DNA of 64,000 nucleotides from DATDGX01 sp036521875 (GTDB lineage Bacteria; Desulfobacterota; Binatia; Binatales; Binataceae), in contig DATDGX010000138.1 in the NCBI GenBank assembly GCA_036521875.1, positions 14,282 to 78,281 on the forward strand, written 5' to 3'. Positions 9,337-18,295 of this stretch are shown here, piece after piece. Below the pieces are notes generated by a model. The model was given only the letters and a program-made list of their open reading frames with translations. It ran no database searches and had not been told where the DNA came from. Every line of letters begins with the position of its first letter. Positions within the stretch are counted from its first letter, which is position 1. Both the position numbers and the translations under genes were made by a program.

Positions 9337-10491
9337 TTAAGGCACCTCGATGGTCTTCGGAGTAGGCGAATAGGTCGCATCTGTGGAACTGGTTGATAGC
9401 GCCGGCATGACTCCACTTGCCGCAGCCCTGGAACCCGCGGGCGGAGCGCCGAGCGCGGAAGCGCTCATCGGCGCGCTCACCGGCACGCCCGCCGATGAAC
9501 TGTCGTTGCTCGAGACCGGCGATATCGGCGCGGCGCTATCGTGATCAGCCGAGCCAGCGCTAGCAGCCGGCGCGGGACTGCGCGCCGGAGCGGCGGCGTC
9601 GTCGGTGGAACTGGCCTGTTGCGATCCGTTGATGAAGGAGACCGACTCCGAGCTCTTGCCGTTACGCAGGATTTCGATCTCAAACGGCCTGACTCGGGGC
9701 CGCGGCGCTGCGGCCCGGCGCACCGACGGCTGCGCGCTGATTACGGGCACGCTTTCAGGCTCGGTGCTGTAAGCGTGCAGCATCTGCGCGACGCTCGAGC
9801 CGCTGGTCAGCACGATCTTGTTGTCGTTGTAGTTGCGCATCGCCAGGCGCAGGATTCCTTCGTGGTTCGCGAGCGTAAGCCGCTCGGCCTCCTGCGGCGT
9901 CACCAGCAGCGTCACCACCTTGACGACGCTCGGCTCGTCCTTCTTCTTTTCGATTTCCTGGGCTACCGCCAGAACCTCGACGTTCTGCAGGACGACTTTG
10001 GAGAACGGCTTGTTTTCGGCGCCTATACCGCTGCCGCTGCTAGAGACCGCCACCAGTACGTCCACGCGGCTGTGGGGAAGTACGAAGCCCGCGATGTCGC
10101 TGACTTCATCAACCGGCACCGAGACCGCGCGCATCCCGAACGGAATCAGCAGAGGCATAACGCCCGCGGTCTTCTCGCCCAGGAACAGCTTGTTTGCGAC
10201 GACCGGCTCGTTAGTGGCTAGCGTGCTTTTGACGTAGCTGCCGACTATTTCTTTGGGGTCGGTGTACGCGCCTTCCGGCACGCTGTCGCTCGACCATCGC
10301 GCCAGCTTCAGTTCGCCCGGCTCGATCTTGGTGCCCAGCGGCAGATCGTAGGCGGCCACGACGACTTCCACGTTCTTGGCCAACGCGCGCTCGGTTTCGG
10401 CCTCGCGCGACCTGAGCGCGGAGTACACCACCACCCACGCCAGCACCGCCAATACGGCGGCGAGCGCGATGAAGATCACCGGTCGTCTCAT
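9337..10491 (-). CDS. rcpC: Tad pilus assembly protein RcpC/CpaB (SAF domain)
   Basis: This 384-residue periplasmic protein has one N-terminal membrane anchor (VIFIALAAVLAVLAWVVVYSAL). A SAF domain follows (VEVVVAAYDLPLGTKIEPGELKLARW), then the RcpC/CpaB domain with SVPVDEVSDIAGFVLPHSRVDVLV. The last hundred residues are Ser/Ala/Pro rich and probably disordered. The protein supports secretin function in Tad systems. It is the first gene of the minus-strand operon, preceded by a GGAGGGG ribosome-binding site. No prepilin (flp) or prepilin peptidase gene precedes it, although those normally head the operon. Confidence 0.88.
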   Translation of the reverse strand: MRRPVIFIALAAVLAVLAWVVVYSALRSREAETERALAKNVEVVVAAYDLPLGTKIEPGELKLARWSSDSVPEGAYTDPKEIVGSYVKSTLATNEPVVANKLFLGEKTAGVMPLLIPFGMRAVSVPVDEVSDIAGFVLPHSRVDVLVAVSSSGSGIGAENKPFSKVVLQNVEVLAVAQEIEKKKDEPSVVKVVTLLVTPQEAERLTLANHEGILRLAMRNYNDNKIVLTSGSSVAQMLHAYSTEPESVPVISAQPSVRRAAAPRPRVRPFEIEILRNGKSSESVSFINGSQQASSTDDAAAPARSPAPAASAGSADHDSAAPISPVSSNDSSSAGVPVSAPMSASALGAPPAGSRAAASGVMPALSTSSTDATYSPTPKTIEVP

Positions 10492-10983
10492 GTTTCCCCT
10501 CCCGTCCGGCCGTCGAACTGCAGGCCGGCTGCGGATTCAAAAATTTTCATTTACGGACGGCTCGATCGCGATCTAATAGTCACCGTTGAGCAAATAGAAC
10601 ACACTGGAGATGTCACAGCCTAAAATCCACAGCCTATGACGATCAGCGATGCGATTTGTTCAAATGCGATGCCAAAGTCGCATCATCAGCCAATATTAAC
10701 TCCCCGAAACCGCCTATTTTCTGGTAGCGGTCCGCGTCTCATGGTCTCTTCTGAAACGTCCGGTAGTGATAAAGGAACAATTTGTACTATCTCATCGATG
10801 GAAATCAGTCCATTAAGCAGCTTGAAGCATCCAGAGGTCAGCATAAATCACGATTGACCAGCGTCCGACATGAAATAGCCTGTAACGCGGCGTATGGCAA
10901 GGACCGTAATCCATGTCTAAAATGGTGTAGACAGCTCAAAGCGTGTCATCGCACTGGCTATCCCAAAAGAACGACAAAAAAAA
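10492..10983. other. AT-richer intergenic stretch upstream of rcpC
   Basis: About 490 bases without a recognisable gene. Base composition is visibly lower in GC than the neighbours. No flp pilin motif (Gly followed by Glu-Tyr before a hydrophobic run) is found in any frame. On the minus strand a short open frame ends in FYLLNGDY followed by a stop at 10573, but it is blocked by a stop 29 codons upstream. A 6-bp inverted repeat TGTCTA/TAGACA lies at 10914-10933. The rcpC operon promoter should lie here but I see no convincing hexamers. Confidence 0.5.
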
Positions 10984-11361
10984 TTACGCCAGCGGCTCCA
11001 GAACGATGTAGTCGCCTGGCTTTGTCAACCTGGTCGCACTCGTGCCAGCCGGCAGCTCCAGCGCCCGTCGCGCCCCGAACACCATCGACGAGACTCGCCA
11101 GGGCTTGAGATCGCGATTGACTTTGAGCACGCGCCCCGATCGATCGAGGAATACAATGTCGATCGCGAACCGCATGAAGAACATGTGCATCCACATGAAC
11201 GGGGTGAGCCGTCCCGTCTCGAACAGCATTCCCTCTTCCGGCGCAAGGCCGTCGCGTCCCAGCAGACCGCGGCTTTGCCCGCGAAGGCCGCCCGCGTCAG
11301 TGAGCTTCGCGCACAGTACGGTGCCGCGCGTTTGATTGATCGCACGCCAGAGCTTCGCCAT
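10984..11361 (-). CDS. DUF192 family protein
   Basis: This 125-residue protein matches the DUF192 (COG1430) pattern: a surface-retention segment RGLLGRDGLAPEEGMLFE, then FMWMHMFFMRFAIDIVFLDRSGRVL, and a closing ELPAGTSATRLTKPGDYI. The biochemical role is unknown. The start at 11361 is preferred over an in-frame ATG thirteen codons upstream because GGAGGGGG precedes it at good spacing. It is divergent from the siroheme/heme operon, with about 140 bases between the starts. Confidence 0.8.
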   Translation of the reverse strand: MAKLWRAINQTRGTVLCAKLTDAGGLRGQSRGLLGRDGLAPEEGMLFETGRLTPFMWMHMFFMRFAIDIVFLDRSGRVLKVNRDLKPWRVSSMVFGARRALELPAGTSATRLTKPGDYIVLEPLA

Positions 11362-11504
11362 CGCCGTCCCCCTCCGCGCGGATTTTGTGCCTCGACGCAC
11401 GCGCGATCAATCTTTCTCAACGATCCCCGACGTCGCCTGCGCGACGCGGGCAGCCGCTGTCTCGCGGCGGGCCGCTGTATTAGGATCGCGACAGCGACAG
11501 TCTA

Positions 11505-12191
11505 ATGGGATACCTGCCGATATTTCTCGACGTGTCCGGCCAGCGCTGCATGGTGATCGGCGGCGGCGAGATCGCCGCGCGCAAGGTTGCGAGCCTGCTC
11601 GAAGCCGGCGCTGTCGTCACCGTGATAAGCCCGACGCTGGTGCCGACGCTCGAATCGAGCGCGGCGCGCGGCGCGATCACGCACGAGGCGCGCGCCTATC
11701 GCCTCGGCGACATGAAAGGATTCCTGATCGTCTTCGCGACCACCGACGATCGCGATCTCCAGCGCGCGCTTGCTGCGGAGGCGCGCGAACTTGGAATCCT
11801 GATCAATATCGCCGACGCGTCCGAGCTGTGCACTTTCATTGCGCCGGCGGTGGTTAGCCGCGGAGCGCTTCGGATTGCGATCTCGACTTCGGGCGCGAGC
11901 CCGGCGCTCGCCAGCCGAATCCGCCGCGAGCTGGAGCATCAGTTCGGCGCCGAGTACGCGCGCGCGCTCGATATCCTGCGCGCGGCGCGCCATCATCTTC
12001 GCGGTTCCGAGCCGCGGATCGAGACGCGAGCGGACAAGCTACGCGCGCTCGCCGATTCCGCATTGCCCGATCACTTAAGGCGCGCCGACTTCGGCGCGGT
12101 CGACCGCATCCTGCGCGAGCATCTGGGCGTCGGCCTCGAAGCCCTCGGCCTGAAGACTGCGGAGTTGAGGACGTCGGGCGCCGCTCATTAG
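11505..12191 (+). CDS. Precorrin-2 dehydrogenase / sirohydrochlorin ferrochelatase-like protein
   Basis: This 228-residue protein has the N-terminal CysG/Met8p layout. MGYLPIFLDVSGQRCMVIGG gives an NAD-binding GGGEIAARKVASLLEAGA, and FATTDDRDLQRALAAEARELGILINIAD is family typical, as is STSGASPALASRIRRELE. It should oxidise precorrin-2 to sirohydrochlorin and perhaps insert iron to give siroheme. It is first in the hem operon and partners the CobA-HemD fusion, which makes precorrin-2. Known members are often called SirC, Ylnf or CysG-N. Confidence 0.85.
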   Translation: MGYLPIFLDVSGQRCMVIGGGEIAARKVASLLEAGAVVTVISPTLVPTLESSAARGAITHEARAYRLGDMKGFLIVFATTDDRDLQRALAAEARELGILINIADASELCTFIAPAVVSRGALRIAISTSGASPALASRIRRELEHQFGAEYARALDILRAARHHLRGSEPRIETRADKLRALADSALPDHLRRADFGAVDRILREHLGVGLEALGLKTAELRTSGAAH

Positions 12192-12225
12192 ATTCGGCGC
12201 TGCAAATTTGACTTAGTCGATTCCG

Positions 12226-13053
12226 ATGGAAACGTTTTGGCTGATGCCCGCCCTGGTCTGCTACGCGGTTTCCGCCGCGATGTTCGTGGTCGAGCGCGCG
12301 CGCGGCAAATCGCAGATGGTCGGCTACGCGGCGGCGGTGCTCGCGCTGGGCGCGGTGTTCCATGCTTTTGATCTAACCGCACGCGGATTGCAGGCGGGCA
12401 ATATTCCGGTCGCCAACTTCGCGGAATCGCTTTCCTTTCTCGCGTGGCTTACCGCGCTGGCAGGGCTGGTGCTGATCGTACGTCGGCACATGGCGGTAAT
12501 CGGCGCATTCGTCGCTCCCGCAGCGACGTTTGCGCTCGGCGCCTCCTCGCTTACGATGCGCGGCGGCCATCTGGTCCTGCCCCCGACGCTGCGCAGCATC
12601 TGGCTTCCGATCCACGTGACGCTGGCGTTTTTCGGCTATGCGATGTTCGTGCTCGCGGCAATCGTGAGCCTTGTCTATTTGGTCAACGAGAAGCGGCTCA
12701 AGGCCAAGCGCCCGATGGGTCCCGCGCAAGAGCGCGCACCGAGCCTCGAGAAACTCGACCGGATCAATTATCACCTGCTCGGCTGGGGCTTCGCGATGCT
12801 GAGTCTGGCGATCTTGAGCGGCGCGATTTGGGCCGACGCGACCTGGGGGCACTTCTGGTCATGGGAGCCGAAGGAGTCGTGGTCGCTCGCAATCTGGGTG
12901 CTCTATGCGGGCCTGCTCGAGTCGCGGCTGGCGGCCGGATGGCGCGGCCGGCGCGCGGCCGCTTTGACCATCGTCGTGTTCACAGTTCTGATCGGTTCGT
13001 TCGTCGGCGTGAGCCTGATCTTTCCCGGCAAACACGGAGGCAGCTTCGGCTAG
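12226..13053 (+). CDS. ccsB: Cytochrome c assembly protein CcsB/HemX-like
   Basis: This 275-residue integral membrane protein has eight or so hydrophobic helices. The haem-handling WWD-type segment WGHFWSWEPKESWSL is at about residues 206-220. Conserved His residues occur in the loops (FHAFDLTARG, LPIHVTLAFFGYAMF). Directly upstream of hemA it corresponds to HemX of hem operons. CcsA/CcsB-type proteins move or handle haem for system II cytochrome c maturation, whereas HemX affects GluTR levels. Sequence alone does not separate the two roles. It overlaps no gene; hemA begins four bases after its stop. Confidence 0.8.
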   Translation: METFWLMPALVCYAVSAAMFVVERARGKSQMVGYAAAVLALGAVFHAFDLTARGLQAGNIPVANFAESLSFLAWLTALAGLVLIVRRHMAVIGAFVAPAATFALGASSLTMRGGHLVLPPTLRSIWLPIHVTLAFFGYAMFVLAAIVSLVYLVNEKRLKAKRPMGPAQERAPSLEKLDRINYHLLGWGFAMLSLAILSGAIWADATWGHFWSWEPKESWSLAIWVLYAGLLESRLAAGWRGRRAAALTIVVFTVLIGSFVGVSLIFPGKHGGSFG

Positions 13054-13057
13054 GGCG

Positions 13058-14437
13058 ATGGAGCAGACGCTGTTCATTGTGGGCGTGAACCATCGCACGG
13101 CAGCGGTCTCGGTGCGCGAGCGTCTCGCTTTTGCAGAGGACGAATTCGTACTCGCGCTGCGCCGTCTTAAGGAGCGCGCGCCCGCGGTTGCGGAGTGTGC
13201 GCTGCTCTCCACCTGCAACCGGGTCGAGTTCGTCGCAGTCGCGCCTGATCCGATTCGCGCCGCTGGCGAGATCGTACAGTTCGTCGGCGCCGATCGCCGC
13301 GTCGAGCCGTCCGCGTTCGGCGACGCGCTCTACCGCTTCGAGGGCCGCGAAGCGGCGCGCCATCTGTTCCGCGTCGCCGCGAGCCTCGACTCGATGGTGG
13401 TCGGCGAGCCGCAAATTCTGGGACAGGTGAAGCTCGCCTACGCGCAGGCGGCCGAGGCCGGCACCGTCGGCCTGGTGCTGCATCGCGCATTTCACAAAGC
13501 CTTCTCGGTCGCAAAGCGGGTGCGCAGAGCGACGCTCATCGGCCACGGCTCGGTCTCGGTGAGTTCGGCTGCGGTTGCGCTCGCCAATCAAATTTTCGAC
13601 ACTCTCAGCGACAAGACCGTGATGCTGATGGGAGCGGGCAAGATGGCGGAGCTGACCGCGCGCCAGCTGAAGACCATCGGAATCGAGTCGCTGCTGATCA
13701 CTTCGCGCACCTTCGACCGCGCTGTCGCGCTCGCACGCGAGCTCGGCGGCACCGCGGTGCCGTTCGAAAGCTACAAGCCGTATTTGCGGATCGCCGACGT
13801 CGTGATCGGTTCGGTTGCCGCGACCAGACCAATCCTCGGGCCTGACGACTTCGACCCCGTGATGCGCGAGCGCCGCTACCGCGCGATGTTTCTGATCGAC
13901 CTCGGCGTGCCGCGCAACTTCGACGAGCGGCTGAACGCGCTCGAAAACGTCTACCTCTACGACATCGACGATCTCGGCAAGGCCGTCGAGCAGTCGCTCG
14001 GCGAGCGCGAACACGAAGCCGAAAAGGCCGAGGAGATTGTCGAGCTTGAGATCGAAGCGTTCTCACGATGGATGGCGGGCCTCGACCTGGTGCCGACCAT
14101 CAAGGACATCCGCTACAGTATCGAGCGCCTGCGAGAAGCTGAGCTGGGACGCCAACGCGGATGGCTCTCCGCGCTCGATCCCGCCGAGCGTGCGCGCGTC
14201 GAGCTGCTCACCCGCAGTCTTACCAACAAGTTGCTGCACCGAATTCTCGCCGGGCTGAGAAAAGGTGGCGGAGGCTCGCCGGATGCCGCCTACGCGGCGG
14301 AGATCGCGCGCCGTCTCCTGGTCGGCGAGTTCGCCGTCGGCGACGAGTTGGACGACGAGTTGCTGTTGGACGATGAATTGAACGGCATCGACGGCGACCT
14401 CGATGAGGGTGACGACGACGGCGAGGCAGAGCGTTGA
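13058..14437 (+). CDS. hemA: Glutamyl-tRNA reductase
   Basis: HemA reduces glutamyl-tRNA(Glu) to glutamate-1-semialdehyde, the first committed step of C5-pathway tetrapyrrole synthesis. The start VGVNHRTAAVSVRERLAF is diagnostic. The catalytic Cys lies in LLSTCNRVEF near residue 52. The substrate segment SLDSMVVGEPQILGQVK is present, followed by an NADP domain (VMLMGAGKMAELTARQL) and a C-terminal dimerisation helix. At 459 residues it is slightly long because of an acidic tail (DDELLLDDELNGIDGDLDEG). No hemL is in the window, so the aminomutase must be elsewhere. Confidence 0.95.
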   Translation: MEQTLFIVGVNHRTAAVSVRERLAFAEDEFVLALRRLKERAPAVAECALLSTCNRVEFVAVAPDPIRAAGEIVQFVGADRRVEPSAFGDALYRFEGREAARHLFRVAASLDSMVVGEPQILGQVKLAYAQAAEAGTVGLVLHRAFHKAFSVAKRVRRATLIGHGSVSVSSAAVALANQIFDTLSDKTVMLMGAGKMAELTARQLKTIGIESLLITSRTFDRAVALARELGGTAVPFESYKPYLRIADVVIGSVAATRPILGPDDFDPVMRERRYRAMFLIDLGVPRNFDERLNALENVYLYDIDDLGKAVEQSLGEREHEAEKAEEIVELEIEAFSRWMAGLDLVPTIKDIRYSIERLREAELGRQRGWLSALDPAERARVELLTRSLTNKLLHRILAGLRKGGGGSPDAAYAAEIARRLLVGEFAVGDELDDELLLDDELNGIDGDLDEGDDDGEAER

Positions 14438-14474
14438 ACGCACGCGCGTATCGCCGCCGACGGCTGCAGCCCTG

Positions 14475-15458
14475 ATGGCAACAGCTCTTAAGATAGGTTC
14501 GCGTCCCAGCCAGCTCGCGCTGGCGCAGGCCGCGATCGTGCGTGAGCGGCTGATTGCGGTGATGCCGGGGCTGCAGACTGAAATTGTCGAAATCAGGACC
14601 AGCGGCGATCGGATGACCTCGGCGTCGCTCGCCAGCGTCGGCGGCAAGGGCCTCTTCATCAAAGAGCTCGAGCAGGCCTTGGCGGAGCATCGCGTCGACC
14701 TAGCAGTCCATTCGATGAAAGATCTTCCGGCCGAGCTCGCGCCGGAGTATCGAATCGCCGCGGTGCCGGAACGCGCGGACGCGCGCGATGCGATCGTGTC
14801 GCGCGACGGCCTCGCGCTCGAAAAGCTGCCGCCCGGCGCGCGCGTCGGGACCTCGTCGATACGCCGCCAATTCCAGGCGTTGAAAGTCAACCCGCACATC
14901 GCGATTTCGCCACTGCGCGGCAACGTCGACACGCGGCTCAAGCGCGTCACCGACGGCGAGCTCGACGCGGTGATTATCGCGATCGCCGGCATTCGGCGGC
15001 TATGGCGCGGAGCCGATGTAAAGCGCGGAGCCGATATAAAAGTAGTCGAGCTCGACGAGCGCGACTTCATCCCGGCCGGCGGGCAGGGCGCGCTCGCCGT
15101 CGAGACTCTGGCTGGCGCGGCGCCGGGACGCTCGGGCGATCTCGAGCGCGCGCTGGCCGCGATTGACGATCCGATTGCGCACTGCGAGACCGCGGCCGAG
15201 CGTGCATTCCTTGCGACCATCGGCGCGTCGTGTCTGACGCCGGTCGGGGTCAGGGCGACACAGGTTGACAACCTGCTGACGATTCGCGCGATTCTGTTCA
15301 GCGCCGACGGTTTGCGCGAGCTGAATGAATCTGTCGAGGAGCCGCTCGCAGCTCCGCTCGATACCGAGCTCGCGCGCGCGGCCGCTTCCAGAGCGGGCGA
15401 GCGGCTCGGCCAGCGTATGCTCGCGCGCGGCGCGCGCGCTCTCATCGGCGATGAGTGA
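14475..15458 (+). CDS. hemC: Porphobilinogen deaminase (hydroxymethylbilane synthase)
   Basis: HemC polymerises four porphobilinogens into hydroxymethylbilane. The 327-residue protein starts KIGSRPSQLALAQA and continues with GGKGLFIKELEQAL and VDLAVHSMKDLP. It has the GTSSIRRQFQAL arginine motif and the cofactor-anchoring Cys in IGASCLTPVG. The ATG at 14475 is chosen because it precedes the family start by four codons. An ATG at 14403 would overlap hemA. Its stop overlaps the cobA-hemD start by eight bases, implying translational coupling. Confidence 0.93.
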   Translation: MATALKIGSRPSQLALAQAAIVRERLIAVMPGLQTEIVEIRTSGDRMTSASLASVGGKGLFIKELEQALAEHRVDLAVHSMKDLPAELAPEYRIAAVPERADARDAIVSRDGLALEKLPPGARVGTSSIRRQFQALKVNPHIAISPLRGNVDTRLKRVTDGELDAVIIAIAGIRRLWRGADVKRGADIKVVELDERDFIPAGGQGALAVETLAGAAPGRSGDLERALAAIDDPIAHCETAAERAFLATIGASCLTPVGVRATQVDNLLTIRAILFSADGLRELNESVEEPLAAPLDTELARAAASRAGERLGQRMLARGARALIGDE

Positions 15459-17019
15459 GCGCGAGGGCAGGGTCTTCCTGGTCGGCGCCGGTCCTGGCGC
15501 CGCCGATTTGATCACGATGCGCGCGGTTGACAGCCTGGAGCGCGCCGACACCGTGGTTTACGACGCGCTAGTAAATCCCGACTTGCTGCGCTTCGCGCCC
15601 AATGGCGCTGAGTTGATTTTTGCCGGCAAACGCGGTGGCGGCGGCCGCGCTTTTGAGCAGGATGATCTCAGCCAGATTCTGGTCGAGCGCGCGCGGCGCG
15701 GCGAAATCGTGGTCCGGCTCAAAGGCGGCGACCCGTTTATCTTCGGCCGCGGCGGCGAGGAGGCTGAAGCGCTCGCGGCGGCAAATGTCGCGTTTGAAAT
15801 CGTGCCGGGCGTGACCTCCGCAATCGCCGGGCCGGCGTTCGCGGGAATTCCGGTGACCCATCGCGAGCGCGGTTCCTTCGTTGCGTTCGTAACCGCGCAC
15901 GAGGACGAGAGCAACGCGGCTCGCCCCGCAACGCCGTGGAAAGAGCTGGCCGCGGCCGCCCGCGGACGCGGCACGCTCGTGATTCTGATGGCATCGGCGC
16001 GGATGCGCGCGGCGCTCGAGCGTCTCGAGCAAGCGGGGCTTCCCGCCGCGACTCCGGCCGCCGCCGTGCAATGGGCAACCACCGCGGCGCAGAAGACGGT
16101 GCGCGGGACAATTGAAACCCTTGCCGAGCGATGCGAACGCGCGGAGCTTGGCGCGCCTGCCGTGATCGTGGTGGGCGAGTGTGCCGGCCTGGGCGAGTAT
16201 CTCCGCTGGTATGAGCGGATGCCGTTGTTCGGGCGGCGAATCGTGGTCACGCGCACTCGCTCGCACGCGTCGGGATTTGCCCGCGACCTGCGCCGGCTCG
16301 GCGCCGAGGCGATCGAGTTTCCCACTATCGATACCGTGCCGCCGACCAGCTATACCGCGATCGACCGCGCGCTCGCGCGCCTAGCGGATTTCGACTGGAT
16401 AATTTTCACCAGCGCCACCGGCGTCGAGGGTTTCATCGCGCGGCTCAAAGCGCTCGGCCGCGATATCCGCGCGATCGGAAGCGCGAAGCTCGCCGCGATC
16501 GGTCCCGCGACGGCAGCCCGCCTTGGCGACTACGCGCTCCACGTCGATGCGATGCCCACCGAGTTCCGCGCCGAGGCGATCGTCCCCGCGATCGGTGACG
16601 AGCGAATCCGCGGCGCGCGCTTCCTGATCCCGCGCGCCGAGGTCGCGCGCGAAGCGCTGCCGGAACTGCTGCGCATCAAGGGCGCGCGCGAAGTCGTGGT
16701 CGCGCCCGCCTATCGCACCGTCAAGCCGCAAGGCGCCGCCGTCGAGCGCATCCGCGAGCTCGTCGCGTCGGGATCGATAGACATGGTGACGTTCACCAGC
16801 TCGAGCACGGTCACCAATTTCTACGAGCTGGCCGGCGCGAGCGCCGCGGGCCTGAAAGCGGCGGCGATCGGTCCTATCACCGCGAAGACCGCGGCAGAGC
16901 TCGGCTTCGAGGTGGTGGTGAAGCCGGCGCAATATACGATTGCCGCGCTGACTGCCGCGATCCGCGACCATTTCTCCGCGGAAGTCGCACGGAACGTGGC
17001 CCCGAGCGGGGCTTCTTAA
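15451..17019 (+). CDS. cobA-hemD: Fused uroporphyrinogen-III methyltransferase and uroporphyrinogen-III synthase (CobA-HemD)
   Basis: This 522-residue protein joins two enzymes. Residues 1-250 are SumT/CobA: VFLVGAGPGAADLITMRA, VVYDALVNPDLL, VRLKGGDPFIFGRGGEE and PGVTSAIAGPAFAGIPVTHR. Residues 260-520 are HemD: IVVTRTRSHASGFARDLRRLG, DWIIFTSATGVEGF, and the C-terminal VTFTSSSTVTNFYELA. HemD closes hydroxymethylbilane to uroporphyrinogen III and CobA methylates it twice to precorrin-2. Product thus passes toward the siroheme enzyme at the operon start. Such fusions are known in Clostridia and delta-proteobacteria. It starts inside the hemC stop region. Confidence 0.93.
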   Translation: MSEREGRVFLVGAGPGAADLITMRAVDSLERADTVVYDALVNPDLLRFAPNGAELIFAGKRGGGGRAFEQDDLSQILVERARRGEIVVRLKGGDPFIFGRGGEEAEALAAANVAFEIVPGVTSAIAGPAFAGIPVTHRERGSFVAFVTAHEDESNAARPATPWKELAAAARGRGTLVILMASARMRAALERLEQAGLPAATPAAAVQWATTAAQKTVRGTIETLAERCERAELGAPAVIVVGECAGLGEYLRWYERMPLFGRRIVVTRTRSHASGFARDLRRLGAEAIEFPTIDTVPPTSYTAIDRALARLADFDWIIFTSATGVEGFIARLKALGRDIRAIGSAKLAAIGPATAARLGDYALHVDAMPTEFRAEAIVPAIGDERIRGARFLIPRAEVAREALPELLRIKGAREVVVAPAYRTVKPQGAAVERIRELVASGSIDMVTFTSSSTVTNFYELAGASAAGLKAAAIGPITAKTAAELGFEVVVKPAQYTIAALTAAIRDHFSAEVARNVAPSGAS

Positions 17020-17042
17020 CTTCACCAGCCGCTATATATAAT
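17013..17042 (+). promoter_or_regulatory. Possible internal sigma-70 promoter for hemB
   Basis: A perfect TATAAT lies at 17037-17042, inside an alternating TA run. A poor -35 (TTCTTA, 17013-17018) sits 18 bases upstream. Transcription would begin near 17049, about 20 bases before the hemB start. The -35 match is weak, so this is tentative. Confidence 0.35.
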
Positions 17043-17068
17043 CAGCGCATGCGGATGGTTCTCTGCTG

Positions 17069-18043
17069 ATGGCATTTCCGGTTAATCGGCCGCGGCGCTT
17101 GCGCCGCACCGAATCGCTCCGCCGGATGGTGCGCGAGACGTTGCTCGTCCCCGAGGATCTGATCCAGCCGATGTTCGTGTGTCCGGGGCGCGACGTGAAG
17201 CGGCCGATCGAGTCGATGCCGGGTGTGGCGCAGATGTCGGTCGACAATATCGTCGCCGAGGCGCGCGACACGTTCGCCGCCGGAGTGCCGGCGGTGATCC
17301 TGTTCGGAATTCCCGCGCGCAAAGACGCTCAGGGCAGCGAGGCGTGGACCGACGACGGCGAGGTGCAGCGCGCGGTCCGCGAAATCAAGGAGCGGGTGCC
17401 GGGGCTGGTGGTCATTACCGACGTGTGCCTGTGCGAGTATACCGATCACGGCCATTGCGGTGTGATCGCGGGCGGCGACGTCGACAACGACGCGACGCTC
17501 GAGCTGCTTGCGCGCGAGGCGCTTTCGCACGCGCGCGCCGGCGCCGATATCGTGGCGCCGTCCGACATGATGGACGGGAGGGTCGGCGAGATTCGCGAAG
17601 CGCTCGACGAGGACGGTTTCTCGCAAATCGCGATCATGGCGTACTCGGCGAAATTCGCATCCGCGTTCTACGGACCGTTCCGCGAGGCCGCGCAGTCGAC
17701 GCCCAAGTTCGGTGACCGGCGCTCCTACCAGATGGACCCGCCCAACGGCGACGAGGCGATTCATGAAGTCGCGCTGGATTTGGAAGAAGGCGCGGACATC
17801 GTGATGGTGAAGCCGGCGCTCGCGTATCTCGACCTCATCTATCGCGTCAAGCGCGAGTTCGGCGTGCCGGTCGCGGCTTACAACGTGTCGGGCGAGTACT
17901 CGATGATCCGCGCGGCGGGAATCAACGGATGGATCGACGAGGAGCGCGCCACGATGGAAGTGCTGACCTCGATCAAGCGCGCCGGCGCCGATCTGATCCT
18001 CACTTATTTCGCCAAAGACGTCGCGCGCAAACTGCGTCCGTAG
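17069..18043 (+). CDS. hemB: Delta-aminolevulinic acid dehydratase (porphobilinogen synthase)
   Basis: HemB condenses two 5-aminolevulinates to porphobilinogen. The 324-residue protein has RPRRLRRTESLRRMVRET, the cysteine-rich metal loop DVCLCEYTDHGHCG, SDMMDGRVGEIREAL, and the two active-site lysines in YSAKFASAFYGPF and MVKPALAYLD. The cysteine loop indicates the zinc-dependent type. It follows cobA-hemD by about 50 bases in the same direction. It is convergent with the FAD monooxygenase. Confidence 0.95.
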   Translation: MAFPVNRPRRLRRTESLRRMVRETLLVPEDLIQPMFVCPGRDVKRPIESMPGVAQMSVDNIVAEARDTFAAGVPAVILFGIPARKDAQGSEAWTDDGEVQRAVREIKERVPGLVVITDVCLCEYTDHGHCGVIAGGDVDNDATLELLAREALSHARAGADIVAPSDMMDGRVGEIREALDEDGFSQIAIMAYSAKFASAFYGPFREAAQSTPKFGDRRSYQMDPPNGDEAIHEVALDLEEGADIVMVKPALAYLDLIYRVKREFGVPVAAYNVSGEYSMIRAAGINGWIDEERATMEVLTSIKRAGADLILTYFAKDVARKLRP

Positions 18044-18127
18044 TCTCCGCGCTCCTTCCGTGGTCCCGAGCAAAGGGTCTGAGCAGGCGATCGTGGTGGC
18101 TACGGTGGGTGCACGCGACCTGAGCGG

Positions 18128-18295
18128 CTACCCCATAGGGGTGAGCTTGCGCGCGTCGAGATAGGATCTCACCGCCGTAGCGCTGCCTTCAGGATTCGCC
18201 AGGGCCACGTAGCCATCGGGTCGCACGAGGTAGACGGCATTGCGCCGCAGGCCGGTCCGACCCGTCTCCGGACGCCATGGAAAGACGTGCAGCGG
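18128..18295 (-). other. Detached C-terminal coding remnant of the FAD monooxygenase
   Basis: Directly after the amber codon at 18296-18298, in the same frame, the sequence continues for 55 codons with family-like residues: PLHVFPWRPETG, then YLVRPDGYVALANPEG, and YLDARKL before a TAG at 18128-18130. FAD-dependent aromatic monooxygenases of this type typically end with LxRPDGYVA and a short helix. The segment therefore looks like genuine protein cut off by a single nonsense codon. Confidence 0.7.

Noticed and set aside
12980..14014. Antisense frame opposite ccsB and hemA
   Set aside because: No motif; hemA is certain on the plus strand.
14063..15445. Long antisense frame (460 codons) opposite hemA and hemC
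   Set aside because: Same codon-bias artefact; repeated Arg/Ser runs, no ribosome-binding site.
17003..17016. GCCCCGAGCGGGGC as a terminator inside the cobA-hemD 3' end
   Set aside because: It lies before the stop codon, has a two-base loop and only a short TTCTT follow-up.
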